DNA of 64,000 bases from Xenoacremonium recifei (lineage: Eukaryota > Ascomycota > Sordariomycetes > Hypocreales > Nectriaceae): positions 434,001 through 498,000 of the forward strand of contig WOFQ01000012.1 of assembly GCA_012184525.1 (NCBI GenBank), in the 5' to 3' direction. The notes under the pieces were generated by a model. That model made no database searches. It was not told the DNA's origin and saw only the letters and a list, made by a program, of their open reading frames with translations. The position numbers and the translations under genes were made by a program. Position 1 is the first letter of the stretch, and every line of letters begins with the position of its first letter. Positions 11,199 to 22,100 of this stretch are shown piece after piece.

Positions 11199-11984
11199 GG
11201 GTGATAATTTGACAGGGCGAGTTATGAGACTATGACAAAGAATTGTTGTTTACTGCAGTCTGGATGCCTAGAAATGGCACAGTTATACTCTCATGAGTGC
11301 TAGTAGTCCAGGGAAGCGATACATAAAGTGCGAAATATGACCAGCTTGTGTCGCCTAGAGCCGGCCCATGGCTCCTCGGCTTAGCGTATCATCTTCTCGG
11401 TATTGGTTCCCAATCTTTCGCGTTGTAGAGTGCCGGCTGTGTCTCGGCATGGCCTGCTGTTAATTCCCATTTTGGAAAGGCCCGCGGCTATGCAAGTCAA
11501 GAGGCTGGTGAGCACGCGATAATAATGACATGATGCAGGTCACAAAGGAATATCAGAAAGGAGTTAAAACGGAACAAATGATAACTCTCATTCTTCTCGG
11601 TTCCTCGCTCCTCGTCAATCCTTTTGGGATAGTCTCGATCTAATAATGTGGGCACTTGATGGCAAGATGCCTCTCGGCTGTATTGTCCCTCTGTGTCGAT
11701 TTAGGTCTCTGCCCGCCGAAAGACGAATGCCACATGCTTCAAGTACAAACTTGGGGGGCTAAGATAGCTATGTTTTTACGTGTGATGGATATGACACCTT
11801 CCGTCTGTCGAAAACCTTCTTCAGCTCATGTAAAACGTATTCGCGGGATTTTACCCTCCTGTTATTCTCATTTCACTATAACTAGATGTCCATGACCCGA
11901 ATCCTTGGGCTTATCCTACCTCATTAAACCGGATCTCTTCCTTATCATCCATCTTGTACGAAGTATACGTTGACGACCGTCAAT
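11199..11984. promoter_or_regulatory. Divergent promoter of the thioesterase and the ligase/hydratase fusion
   Basis: A 786-bp bidirectional gap. CTCGG occurs five times on the plus strand, starting at 11375, 11396, 11443, 11596 and 11673. About 1.5 copies of a given pentamer would be expected on both strands in this length of random sequence. The motif is shared with the permease/regulator promoter. A CT-rich stretch (CTCTCATTCTTCTCGG, near 11585) resembles a fungal core-promoter pyrimidine tract. Confidence 0.45.
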
Positions 11985-14399
11985 ATGGGATCAAAGACCA
12001 TCCTTGTGGAGTCGCCCATCCCTGGCATTGTGAAGATAATTCTGAACAGGCCTGAGGCCTTGAATGCACTCTGCATCGACCTTCTTGACAACCTTGTTAA
12101 ATCCCTCCGCGATAACTCTGAAGCTCGGATTATCATCCTGGAAGGTGCAGGAGATCGATCTTTCTGCGCTGGCGAGGATCTTAAGCAAACCCTATGTCCA
12201 AAGACCGGAACCCCTCAGGAATTGCGAGAAGCGTTTCACAAGTTGCAAGACATTACGCGCCTGACCTCATCCTCCCAGGCGATCGTTATCGCTGCAGTTC
12301 ACGGCTTTGCCATTGGAGGTGGTGCGGAGATTGCTCTCGCTGCTGACTTCGTAATTGGAGGGCCAGCAGCCCGGTTCCGTTTCCCTGAAGTGCCTATCGG
12401 CCACGCCGCGACTGGCGGTATTACTCTTCGTCTCTCTCATCTCGTCGGGCTGCTAAAAGCGAAGGAGCTGCTTCTGACTGGACGCTGGATTGACTCATCT
12501 GAGGCTTACAAGATCGGCCTACTGAGTGAGATTCATGACGACCCAAAGAGGCGTGCCATGGAACTTGCCAACCAACTGGCAGGCTATCCAGCTATCTCCC
12601 TAGCATCTTCCAAAACATCACTGGAGCGATCTTTGTTTACAAACATGGAAGCTTGCTTGCAAGATGAAGTCAACGTGGCTAGTTATTGTTTCGCTCAAAG
12701 CGACGCAGCCAAGGCTTTTACAGATTTTGCAGCTCGAAAGGCCCCTTCAATTAATGGGAACCACCAAGCTGCTAAAACCAATAGAGCCACAGGCAAAGAA
12801 GCCTCCCAGAAGCAGCTTCATAGCAATGGCTCAGACGCCTCATCAAGAATCCGGGACATCAATTCTGCCCTGCAACAAGTGGTCAAGAATTTCTCAGACC
12901 AGCCATTCCTTCGCTTTGCTGGCAAGGACACCACATTCGGAGAGTTCGAGCTTATGGCCTCCAAAATGGCCGGCGCCTTGAAAACGCTAGGGATCAGTAA
13001 AGGCGACCGAGTGCTTGTCGTGATGCAGAACAGCCTAGAAATGGTGTGCTCGTGGCTGGCTGTCAACCGACTGGGCGCAATATGGGCTCCAGTCAACACC
13101 GAGCTCAAGTCCGTTAGTCTAAGACATGTTATTCAAGCAGCCCGGCCCAAGCTGGCTATCGTCGACACCCATCTTTGGCCCAAGTTCAAAGCCCTCAATG
13201 TCTTGGATGATAAATTTGTCGTTATAAATGGCGATCGCCTCGGTTCCTTGACAAGTCTGTCCGCCATCCTCGAATCGGCGATCCCCATTGATACAGCCGT
13301 CAACGTCTTGCCTGCTACTACATCTGCGTTTCTTTACACAAGCGGCACTACTGGAAAGTCGAAACCGTGCATTTTGTCTCACGAATATTTTATCATTCAG
13401 GCCCAGACACTCATTGAAAGTTGTGGGCTTAGGGAGAATGATGTGCTATACTGCCCGTTTCCTCTCTTTCATGCAGATGCTACTGCTCTGACGGTAATTC
13501 CGGCAATCCTTCTTGGATGCGTCGCCGCCCTTTCTGTCCGCTTCAGCGCCAGCCGTTTCTGGGACGAGATTCGGGAGACGAAAGCCACTGTCTACGATTT
13601 TATGGGTGCGACATTGGCCCTTACCTACAAACAGCCCCCCAATGACCGTGACCGCGACCATAACGTGCGACTCGCTTGGGGCGTGCCTATTCCCCAATTC
13701 GCGGATGATTACCAGAAAAGATTCGGCCATCCACTAGTTACTCTGTACGGTAGTGTGGAGGCCAGCCTTCCGATATTCCAGGACCTCGGGGTCAAACTAC
13801 CGCTTGGTTCTTGCGGTAGACTGAGGAAAGGCTATCAGCTTCGAATTGCCGATGACGTGGACGAAGAACTACCGGTCAACACTCCTGGAAACTTGCTCCT
13901 ACGGAGTGACGAGCCAAATGCGTTCTTCCAAGGATATTTCGACGACCCCGTCAGTACCGCGTCAGCTCTACGTGGTCTTTGGCTTCACACCGGAGACCTT
14001 GCCAGAGTTGACGAGCAGGGGAATGTCTACTTTGTCGGCCGGACCAAAGACGTGGTCCGCCGACGAGGCGAGAATATCAACGCTTCTGAGGTTGAAGAAG
14101 AGTTCCTACAACATCCTGATGTGGTGATGGTAGCCGCTTACGGCATACCATCGCAACTCGGATCTGGGACAGAGGAGGACCTCAAAGTAGCTGTCCAGAT
14201 GCGACTGGAAAGCACCGTAAACGAGTTTGAGCTTTGGGAATGGGCCGCGCAGCACATGGCCAAGTTTCAAGTCCCTAGTGTGGTCGAGTTCGTCTCTGAA
14301 ATAAAGAAAACGCCCACCGGAAAGGTAGAGAAGGGAGGTTTGAAAGCCGAGGGCGGTCATGTATTCGACACCAGAAGTATCAAGCGGCAAGATTGTTAA
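11985..14399 (+). CDS. Bifunctional enoyl-CoA hydratase/isomerase - acyl-CoA ligase fusion
   Basis: One exon, 804 residues, ATG at 11985. Residues 1-250 are a crotonase domain: oxyanion-hole segments FCAGEDL (60-66) and GFAIGGGAEIAL (107-118), with both catalytic-type glutamates present (Glu115, Glu135) at the 20-residue spacing of classical hydratases. Residues 250-290 are a low-complexity linker. Residues 290-800 are an ANL-superfamily ligase with the ATP loop TSGTTGKSKP (452-461), the A8 region LHTGDLARVDEQG and the terminal lysine motif KTPTGKVEKGG. The ligase resembles the CaiC/DitJ-like CoA-ligase group. Expected chemistry is ATP-dependent CoA activation of an acid followed by hydration, isomerisation or lyase cleavage of the enoyl-CoA. 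Bacterial CaiC/CaiD or feruloyl-CoA synthetase/hydratase pairs are analogues; the substrate is unknown. No peroxisomal SKL-type C-terminus is seen. Confidence 0.9.
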   Translation: MGSKTILVESPIPGIVKIILNRPEALNALCIDLLDNLVKSLRDNSEARIIILEGAGDRSFCAGEDLKQTLCPKTGTPQELREAFHKLQDITRLTSSSQAIVIAAVHGFAIGGGAEIALAADFVIGGPAARFRFPEVPIGHAATGGITLRLSHLVGLLKAKELLLTGRWIDSSEAYKIGLLSEIHDDPKRRAMELANQLAGYPAISLASSKTSLERSLFTNMEACLQDEVNVASYCFAQSDAAKAFTDFAARKAPSINGNHQAAKTNRATGKEASQKQLHSNGSDASSRIRDINSALQQVVKNFSDQPFLRFAGKDTTFGEFELMASKMAGALKTLGISKGDRVLVVMQNSLEMVCSWLAVNRLGAIWAPVNTELKSVSLRHVIQAARPKLAIVDTHLWPKFKALNVLDDKFVVINGDRLGSLTSLSAILESAIPIDTAVNVLPATTSAFLYTSGTTGKSKPCILSHEYFIIQAQTLIESCGLRENDVLYCPFPLFHADATALTVIPAILLGCVAALSVRFSASRFWDEIRETKATVYDFMGATLALTYKQPPNDRDRDHNVRLAWGVPIPQFADDYQKRFGHPLVTLYGSVEASLPIFQDLGVKLPLGSCGRLRKGYQLRIADDVDEELPVNTPGNLLLRSDEPNAFFQGYFDDPVSTASALRGLWLHTGDLARVDEQGNVYFVGRTKDVVRRRGENINASEVEEEFLQHPDVVMVAAYGIPSQLGSGTEEDLKVAVQMRLESTVNEFELWEWAAQHMAKFQVPSVVEFVSEIKKTPTGKVEKGGLKAEGGHVFDTRSIKRQDC

Positions 14400-14723
14400 T
14401 TGCAATTCTTTTGCAATAGGAATTCGTCTTCTTCCACGATCACTATTATATACACTTGAACACGGGATAAGACGGTTTACTCACTAATCATTTTCTGTTA
14501 AGAGTCTTTAAGTTACACATCTTTCCCAGATTGCATTTTAAGAGATCCAGTCACAGAATGCGGGGAAATAAGCTCCTTCGATGATGTTGCTTCGGGTCAT
14601 CATTCCACCCGCAACCACCATTTTAATCGAGTTTCAGCTCGAAGTTTCAGTTCGGACCTCTTCAGCAAACTTAAACCTCACATCTACCTAACCACTGGGA
14701 CAAGCAATTAGCAATTCACGAAT

Positions 14724-15175
14724 ATGGCCTCCATCTCACAGGCAACGTGGCACTCGCTGGGTCTTGGGGTTGCTGTTTCGTGGTTTACGCTGGGGCTCAT
14801 CGGCATCTTCCAGCCCGCAAGGTCAGCCGAGATTTTCGGTATCAAGACTTCGTCAGCAGGAGGAGACAAATCCAGCGAAACGGGAATTGCCCTCATGTTT
14901 GGATCGCGAGATATAGCCGTTGCTTCCGCTATCTTGGCCCTTGGGGCAGCGGGAATGGATGAAGAGATGGGGACACTGATCCTGTGCACAATGGTCATTT
15001 GTGCCGCCGATATCTACCTCGTTTGGAGAGCCAAGAGATACCGAGAGTACGCACAAAAACATGATGACTTTGGTAGAACAGCAGCTAACAGAATAACAGA
15101 ACGGTTACGTTTGCTATTGGGGCTGCTATATGGGGTTTTATTGGCCTGGGGCTGAAGGGCTTTTTCATCAACTGA
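14724..15175 (+). CDS. DUF4267 family small membrane protein
   Basis: Two exons (14724-15046 and 15100-15175) give 132 residues. The 53-nt intron starts GTACGC, has a GCTAAC branch point and ends ACAG. Splicing replaces a poor read-through tail with the hydrophobic ending FAIGAAIWGFIGLGLKGFF typical of DUF4267 (PF14087). There are four probable transmembrane segments. The biochemical role of the family is unknown; members often sit near oxidoreductases and NmrA-like genes in fungal genomes (my recollection, not tested). It lies in the same direction as the fusion enzyme and the NmrA gene. Confidence 0.8.
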
Positions 15176-15500
15176 GACGTATAATAGCAGGTTGCCGGGT
15201 CTATCACGGAGGTAAAGTCGGCTGGATTCCCGCCATGAAGCCCGCGGATTCGACCGCCGAAGAGCCTGCTGCGTAGGTTGAGGCGGGGCATCAATTCCTC
15301 CGATCATGGAACTTTGACAAAAAAACATCACATACCCTGATCAATTTGTAAGCTAGCCAGATGAACCGAGGCTCACAGGAAACTGAGAATTCAGTATATA
15401 GTAGCATCAGTTTCACCACTTCGAAAGAGGTCTGGTATCTCAGGAACATCTCAGATTCTATTCTTCACAACAAAGAAGCTTGTCCGCCACTATTTGAACA

Positions 15501-16555
15501 ATGAGTCTTCCAGTGCTCACAGTCGTCGGTGCCCTTGGACGCCAGGGTGCCAGCGTTGTCTCGGCGTTTACATCCAGCGAGAAGCTTCAATACCACGTCC
15601 GAGCCCTCACGTCTAATGTTGAAAGCCCGGCTGCTAAAGAGCTGGCAACTCGTCCAAATGTCAGTGTGGTGGCTGTCGACCTCAATTTTGTCGATAGCAT
15701 TGTGTCCGCCCTTGCCGGTTCAACCCTCCTATTCGCGAACACTCAATTCTCGCCTGCAGTATTCACTAAATCTGGTCCAAAGGCCACAGAGGAGTTGGAA
15801 GCGGCGCAAGGGCTGAACATTGTACATGCAGCGGCCAAGACTCCCACGTTGAAACACTTGATTTGGTCCACGCTGCCTGATGGTTTGTCCCAAACTGGCG
15901 GCAAACTCCACGTTCCGCACTTTCAGTCAAAGATCCCTGCCCAAAGGTTCATAGAAAGCGCTGAAAGCGGACTTGCAGACAAGGCCACCTTTTTGCAGGT
16001 TGGCTTGTACGGGTCCATGATTGCGCATCCTCCCTACAATCCGATTCACGTGGTCCGTAAACCCATCTCTTTTCCTCGCCTCACTTCTTGTCGAGCTAGA
16101 GTACTAACGTGATATTGGCCGGGGTACAGGGTGCGGCTGAAGCTCGAATCCTCGTATTGCCCATTCGCGCCAATAGCCTGATCTTCTTCGCTGGAGACGA
16201 GACACACAACGTGGGTATCTTTTCGAAAGCCATTTTTGAACAGCCAGAGAAAACAATTGGCCAGACTGTGAACTGCTTTGCCGAGATGTCAACTGGTCGG
16301 GACTGGGCAAAGAGCTTGGAGAACGTCCTGAGAACACAGGGCAAGAACACGCGAGTTGTGTTCATGGAGGCCACCCTCGACGACTTTGAGAGACTTTGGG
16401 GTCCACTCGGTTTAGAGATTGGATTGATGTACAAGTACATGGACTACACTGATGATCTCAAAGCTTGGCTTGGGAGGGCTCTAACTGCTGAGGACCTCGG
16501 AATTACTGGTTTGTTGAAAAACAACCAGGATGCAGCGGCTCAAATCGAGTGGTGA
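15501..16555 (+). CDS. NmrA-like NAD(P)-binding Rossmann protein
   Basis: Two exons (15501-16052 and 16130-16555) give about 325 residues. The N-terminus has the dinucleotide-binding glycine motif VVGALGRQGASVV (residues 8-20). The rest follows the NmrA/HSCARG pattern (PF05368): SPAAKELATRPNVSVVAVDL, then AKTPTLKHLIWSTLPD, and DETHNVGIF late in the fold. Such proteins are atypical short-chain dehydrogenases that often act as redox sensors binding NAD(P) and regulators, though some are reductases. The donor is GTCCGT by phase, which is uncommon; a GTAAAC donor four bases downstream with a later acceptor is an alternative that changes only a few residues. It is the last gene of the cluster-like block. 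Confidence 0.82.
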
Positions 16556-16823
16556 AATCTTGCATTTATCATAAGTCTATAGCATATGAATAAAGGCTTC
16601 CTTAGCTTTCAGCAATTTAGTTCTCATGGGAACACGTGTGTCTTGCGCGATTGCTACGTTCATATAGGAATCTCAACCTCCAAAGGATATCTTCGCTGTC
16701 ACGACTCGATGGCATATCAATACATTACATGGTCCAAATAATGATGTAACTTGATGGTTATTAATACTATAAAACATTTAACAGAACTAATTTAAGCCTC
16801 AATCGCTAGCCGGTAGAGAAGGT

Positions 16824-18350
16824 TTAAATCTTACTCTTGCAACAGAGGACCGCGAAGAAGTCATCCACAATGTTCACTATTGGGTTGAAATGCGCATCGG
16901 CATTTTCTTCTACCCAGGCTGGGATTTCATCATCGCTTTCCTCGTTGATCCAGTCTAGCAATTCACCCATGTCCACGTCATCCCAGGCTTCCACGCCGGT
17001 CATGACAGCCACGGGGTTTGCATCTTCCATGAATTGGGCTCCCCCTGCATTTTGCCCTGAGTTTTGCACGTCTTCCTCCATATCGCCTGAGTCATCCGAA
17101 GACCACATATCAGAGTCTTCGTTGACTTGCACTCCTCCAGGGATGAGCCCCAAAGTTAGCAAGTCTTCTTCTATGTCGTCTGGGTCGTCCGAGTCGGAAG
17201 ACCACAAGTCAACAAACTCATCCGTGTCATCTGTCTCCCAGTCAAGTTCGTCTTCACTCAAGAGTTCCAAGTCTCGAAAGGAATACTCCTTGAGCTTAAA
17301 GAGGAAATACGCCGCTGAATCCAAGCGTGGCATTTCGTCCGACTTGAAGACCTCATACTCCTCCTCGAGATCGTAGAAGGACTTTGGACGGTGAGCTGCA
17401 AGAAACTCAGTCATGGCTTCAGACTCAGCGGTGGTGTCATTGACTGCCATGGAAACCTCGTGAGGTTTCACGGCCTTTCTGTCGATCAACCAGACCCGAC
17501 ACGTGAAGTCGTGTACATATATCTTTCGCATGAGGCCAGCCGCGAAACCCCGGGGCGTTCTCTCTTGATGAAGCCTTGTAAAGGACTTCGGCCAATGCAG
17601 ATTCCATGACGGGTCGAACTCGAGTAGGATGTTTCGCATTATACCAAGATGACCCAACGAATTGGAGAACGGCATGTCGTATGCGACTTGCTCCATGTTA
17701 ATGAAACTCCAGTCCTTGTAAGATCCCTTGAGAAGTTTACTTATATCCCCAGGGTCGACTTTAAGGCCGTCCTGGAATGGCTTAATCATTAACTGCCATT
17801 CTTTGCCCCTGGCATCGTCAAGACAAGGTGCCATGACGGACGATGGCATTTCTTGATAATCTTCCTCAAATTCTGTTCCCAGATTTCGGAACTGCTCCAG
17901 GATCAGTGGCCTCTCATCGCGGTATATGAGTCGGGCCTCTAGGTTACCGAGTATCGAAGCACGAGCGGCTGCATCATGCCACTTAACTTCGTTGAAAGGA
18001 TCGTTCCAAGCCCGCATCATACGGGTCTGCATGATAACCTGTCGAGACTCGACACAAGCAGTCCAGAGGCCGGCATCCCACAGATAGGCGGACCGATTTT
18101 TCTGGCCAGGGATCCCAGCCACGTACTCCTCACTTAAAATCCGGGTATGTCCGTACCACCGCGGCTGTGATATATGCGGCAAAAGCAAACGTGGCTTTTT
18201 GACCATTTTCTCGAGCGAACTGTTCGAGTAAATGGCAAACTGTTGAATGCCAGCATGGTCCGGGCCGGATGGGCGGACAGCAGCCTGCCAAATCATCACC
18301 CGAAGCTCCGGTGGAAGAGAGGAGAAAAGCGTAAAGGTGTTGGCGTCCAT
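16824..18350 (-). CDS. 2EXR-domain protein with acidic C-terminal region
   Basis: One exon, 508 residues from the ATG at 18348-18350. The N-terminus carries the 2EXR signature (PF20150): F-x-L-F-SSLPPELRVMIW (residues 6-21), then a W-x-AC-x-ESR motif near residue 110. The function of this large fungal family is not established. Residues of roughly 360-490 are strongly acidic with repeated SSDSDDPDD / WSSDDSGD elements and look disordered. There is no signal peptide or transmembrane helix. It faces the NmrA gene tail to tail and is not obviously part of the metabolic block. Confidence 0.8.
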   Translation of the reverse strand: MDANTFTLFSSLPPELRVMIWQAAVRPSGPDHAGIQQFAIYSNSSLEKMVKKPRLLLPHISQPRWYGHTRILSEEYVAGIPGQKNRSAYLWDAGLWTACVESRQVIMQTRMMRAWNDPFNEVKWHDAAARASILGNLEARLIYRDERPLILEQFRNLGTEFEEDYQEMPSSVMAPCLDDARGKEWQLMIKPFQDGLKVDPGDISKLLKGSYKDWSFINMEQVAYDMPFSNSLGHLGIMRNILLEFDPSWNLHWPKSFTRLHQERTPRGFAAGLMRKIYVHDFTCRVWLIDRKAVKPHEVSMAVNDTTAESEAMTEFLAAHRPKSFYDLEEEYEVFKSDEMPRLDSAAYFLFKLKEYSFRDLELLSEDELDWETDDTDEFVDLWSSDSDDPDDIEEDLLTLGLIPGGVQVNEDSDMWSSDDSGDMEEDVQNSGQNAGGAQFMEDANPVAVMTGVEAWDDVDMGELLDWINEESDDEIPAWVEENADAHFNPIVNIVDDFFAVLCCKSKI

Positions 18351-19128
18351 TTTTAGAACGTCTCGCAGTCGGATTTTGAAGCTTTTTAGATATGTACTGT
18401 GCAAGTATTACACAAGTGGGAGTGGATGAGTGTGAAAAGGCGTCGCAATGTAGCCAGATGGTGTCGTTGCTTGGCGGATGTTGTTAAGAGTGAAGATTCA
18501 GAGCAATAGGACTACTCTTGACTGGGAGGTTAAGATTGTTATGTGACTCTGGGAGTGTAGTAACTTTTAGGAATCCTAGGTTTACATTGAGGGTAGCACA
18601 TTTTATACGTTGGTGCGCCGTCACGGTGTTCACGAGAACTCAAACATGTATACCTTACGACTCAGAGAACTTTAAGACACCACAAATTTTCCGGGCACCT
18701 ACATGATGTATTTCACAACACTCGCCACAGGACTTAATGAACAATGGTAGTTCAGCCATCCACAGTAACATTCTACTCAACACGAGGGAACCGAAGAGAT
18801 CATTATCCCATCACGTGGCTTGAAACGAGAGAAACTCCATTTCATGAGCAGCTCATGGCTTCATACTGGTTAAGGTTTTGCATGAGGGTCAGAAATATTT
18901 CCGGAAAAATATTAGATTAATAGCAGAAAACAAGATATCAATAAAGGATTTTAAGTTATTCAAACCAACTATTGTGGTTCGAAGACTAATTCGTAGGAAG
19001 AGGCGATTTCACGAAACTCAAAATACGGGACTCAACACCAAATGGCGCTCGTACTCTATCTTGCTCCCGATGTTGCTGATGCCACATTCAATCCTTAGAC
19101 ATAAAAGAGAAAAGATTCGGAGTGTTTC
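18351..19128. other. Intergenic, no gene seen
   Basis: Promoter flank of the 2EXR gene and 3' flank of the ABC transporter. A locally AT-rich patch at about 18885-18970 stands out. No coding frame is supportable. Confidence 0.4.
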
Positions 19129-22100
19129 TCATTGATCCTTCTTGAGCGTAAGACCGGAAGGGGCCCATTTCTTGACTCGGAAGATGTAGTACGTCACGAC
19201 AGCCGCGAATATGTTGAAGGCCACATATCCCCAAAGCAGCCCAAAGTTGCGCCATCGATCATCCCAATAGATTCGTGAACTCTCCAAATACTGGTCCGCC
19301 GTTGACAGTTGACAGTACCGACAGCCCGATGTTGCCATTGGATTCTGTAATTGACCTGGCGCAAGCTGCAGATAAGACTGCAGATACTGCCCGCAAGTAT
19401 AGCCAGTCGGGGGGTCGAAAATAGAAGTCTCTCGGGTTGAACAATCCACGACGCGCCCATGTACCTGCGTAGAAATAACACCTGAAACCCAATATGTGAA
19501 AGGCGAGACGCGATACATGAAGATCCAAAAGCCAGGGAGAGCTGTAGGCGTTTGGAGAACCCCACAGAATATGAGGCTGATCATTACCAGCAGTGTGACA
19601 ATCCCACCGGCTGTTTGGGCGTCTGGAAGTGCAGCTATGCACATGTGGGCAAAGGAGCTAGCATAAATAAAGAGCTGAATAATGAAGAGCAGGACAAGGA
19701 CCTGGCGCTCTGAGCTCTGTACACCTATTACGGGGTAATAGAAGCAAGCATAGGTAATAACACCTGTGAGAATCTGCCAAGGAAATTCCACAATAATGTT
19801 GGCAAGTATGAAAGCTTTCCATGAATACATCTTTCCGGGCCTCTCGCGAACTTCATACAAGGAACGTTGGGTGACAAAGAGGGGTTGAATCTGCGGGAAG
19901 GTTAATTCGAATTTGGGCTGGGGGAGTTTGAAGGACCGGGCTTCATACCTGTTGGACGAGTGTAGTAAAAATTGTCACAAGCTGGAAGACGGCAAAAATG
20001 ATGTTCTGTGTCCCCGCTATAGTGTCTTTTGCACCGAAGAACGAGAAACCGATGAAAAGGCCAGCAGCAATGCCAAGAATGATCTTGGAGAAGATGTACG
20101 AGGGCATCCGCCAGTATTGCTGGAATATCCGATGCGTAACGATTCTCAGTTGCGTAGAAAATGGCATGGCAAACTCGCTCTCAGAATCGGGCTTCTCTTC
20201 CAAGTTGCCCCCGCGCTGGCTCGTATCGTTGATCCTCTCAAGCTCCATGTCCACTGCGTTCCGCTCAGCACTGGATTGCCAGGCCGTCGGCCAATCTTGC
20301 CCTTGGCTATCAGTGGACTTGTTAATAACCTCCAGGATATATTCTGCTGGATTCTCTGTATCTCCGCATTGTCTTGCTCCCTTTGCGTGGAAATATTGTA
20401 GCAAAGTCCGTGAGTCGTTTCCGATCTCGCCAAAGTAGACAGTTCGACCACCGGCAGCAAGCAAGAGAAGCCGGTCAAAATGTTCAAACAGAACAGCACT
20501 CGGCTGATGGATTGTGCATAAGACAGCCTGGCCTGCATTGGCGAGCTTGCGAAGAAGGTGGCAGATAGCCCAGGAGCTCTGAGAGTCTAAGCCGCTGGTT
20601 GGCTCATCCAGAAACAATAACAGCTTCGGCTTGGCAGCTAGCTCAACCCCAATTGTGAGCAGTTTACGCTGTTCAATATTGAGTCCTTCTCCCGGTATGC
20701 CGACTACCGCATCAGCGAAATCTTCCATATCAAGCATTTTTATAACCTCCTCGACAAAGCGGTATTTTTCTTCCTTGCTGATGTTCTGCGGCTGCCGGAG
20801 CATAGCGCTGAAGCGCAAGCTCTCCCGGACTGTAGCCGTCTCCAAATGCAAGTCTACTCTGTAAATCAGATGACTAGATCTCAATCATAAATACCTTGTG
20901 GAGTCTTACCTTGTTGCTGGATATATCCAGTGTTGCGTTGAAAATCTGCTTTACGCGGGACACCATCAATAAGCATATCGCCTGTGATAACGCCTATGCT
21001 AGTCCGATTTGCTAAAACATCAAGAAGCGTAGTTTTGCCAGCACCACTAACACCCATCAATGCTGTCAGAGTACCCGGTTTTACCCAGCCAGATACGTGG
21101 TCCAAAAGCCTCCGTTTCTGGCCGTGCACCTCGATATCATAGATAACTTGACTCCAGGTGAAGATGCTCTCTTGGGGAGGAATTCCGTGGATTGAAACGT
21201 CTGAACCCGGCTGTTCCGTCTTTGTTCCGGAATCCGACACCTTTTCCTCGTCAGCTGACGCCAGCTTGGCGCTTCTCAAGTTTGTTGGTATATGCCCTTC
21301 TTGGTAGACAAGCATCTCTCCACTGCTCGCAGGGACCGTATTTACTTCTGAAGCAATAAGATATAGCAGCATGAAGAAGACGAGGAAGCAAATCAAGATA
21401 CCGAAGTTGCGCCAGATGTGTGAGTATGAGTATCGGAAGCTCTTTTCGATGTAAGAGTCACCGCTAACTGTCGGTTGTCCAGCAACGGCACCAACTACCG
21501 AGCAAATCCAAGAGTCGCCAATCGGTGGCGAATAGCCCGGGATAATGATAGAGCATGTGAACTCGCGGCCGTGGAACTCGTTTGCAATCAGAGCCTCGAA
21601 GGCGTAGAAAAGCGGGTTGATCCAACGGATCCAGCTGAACCATGGGTGCATCTCAGGAACAGCAATGACGAACCCCGTGTAAACAACGAGGGCAAGGATG
21701 AAGATACCCGCAAGTGACATGGCTTGCGATATAGTCTTTGTCATTGCCGCCATTGTTCGGAAGATAGCTCCCATTGTCATGGTGGCTATATAGGAGAACA
21801 GGAAATAGATAAAGAACTGAGACGGTTCGCGTCGCAGCCCGGCCATGAAGTAGAGCGCCACGTTGAACATACACGCAACCAAAAACTTGATCGGTACGTC
21901 AGCGATAATCCCGGCCATAGCCTCTGTTGCTGGATGATAGAAGGCATATGAGGCATGCTTCTCGACGATGGGGCGCTGTGCATACAGACTGTTGATTTCG
22001 GTGATAGTGATAAGGGCATTGAGAAGAACAGCCATGAACAGCACTGAACCTTTGGCGAAGAAGCCAGATGTTGCATCAGGGGTGCCGTAGACTGTCGAAC

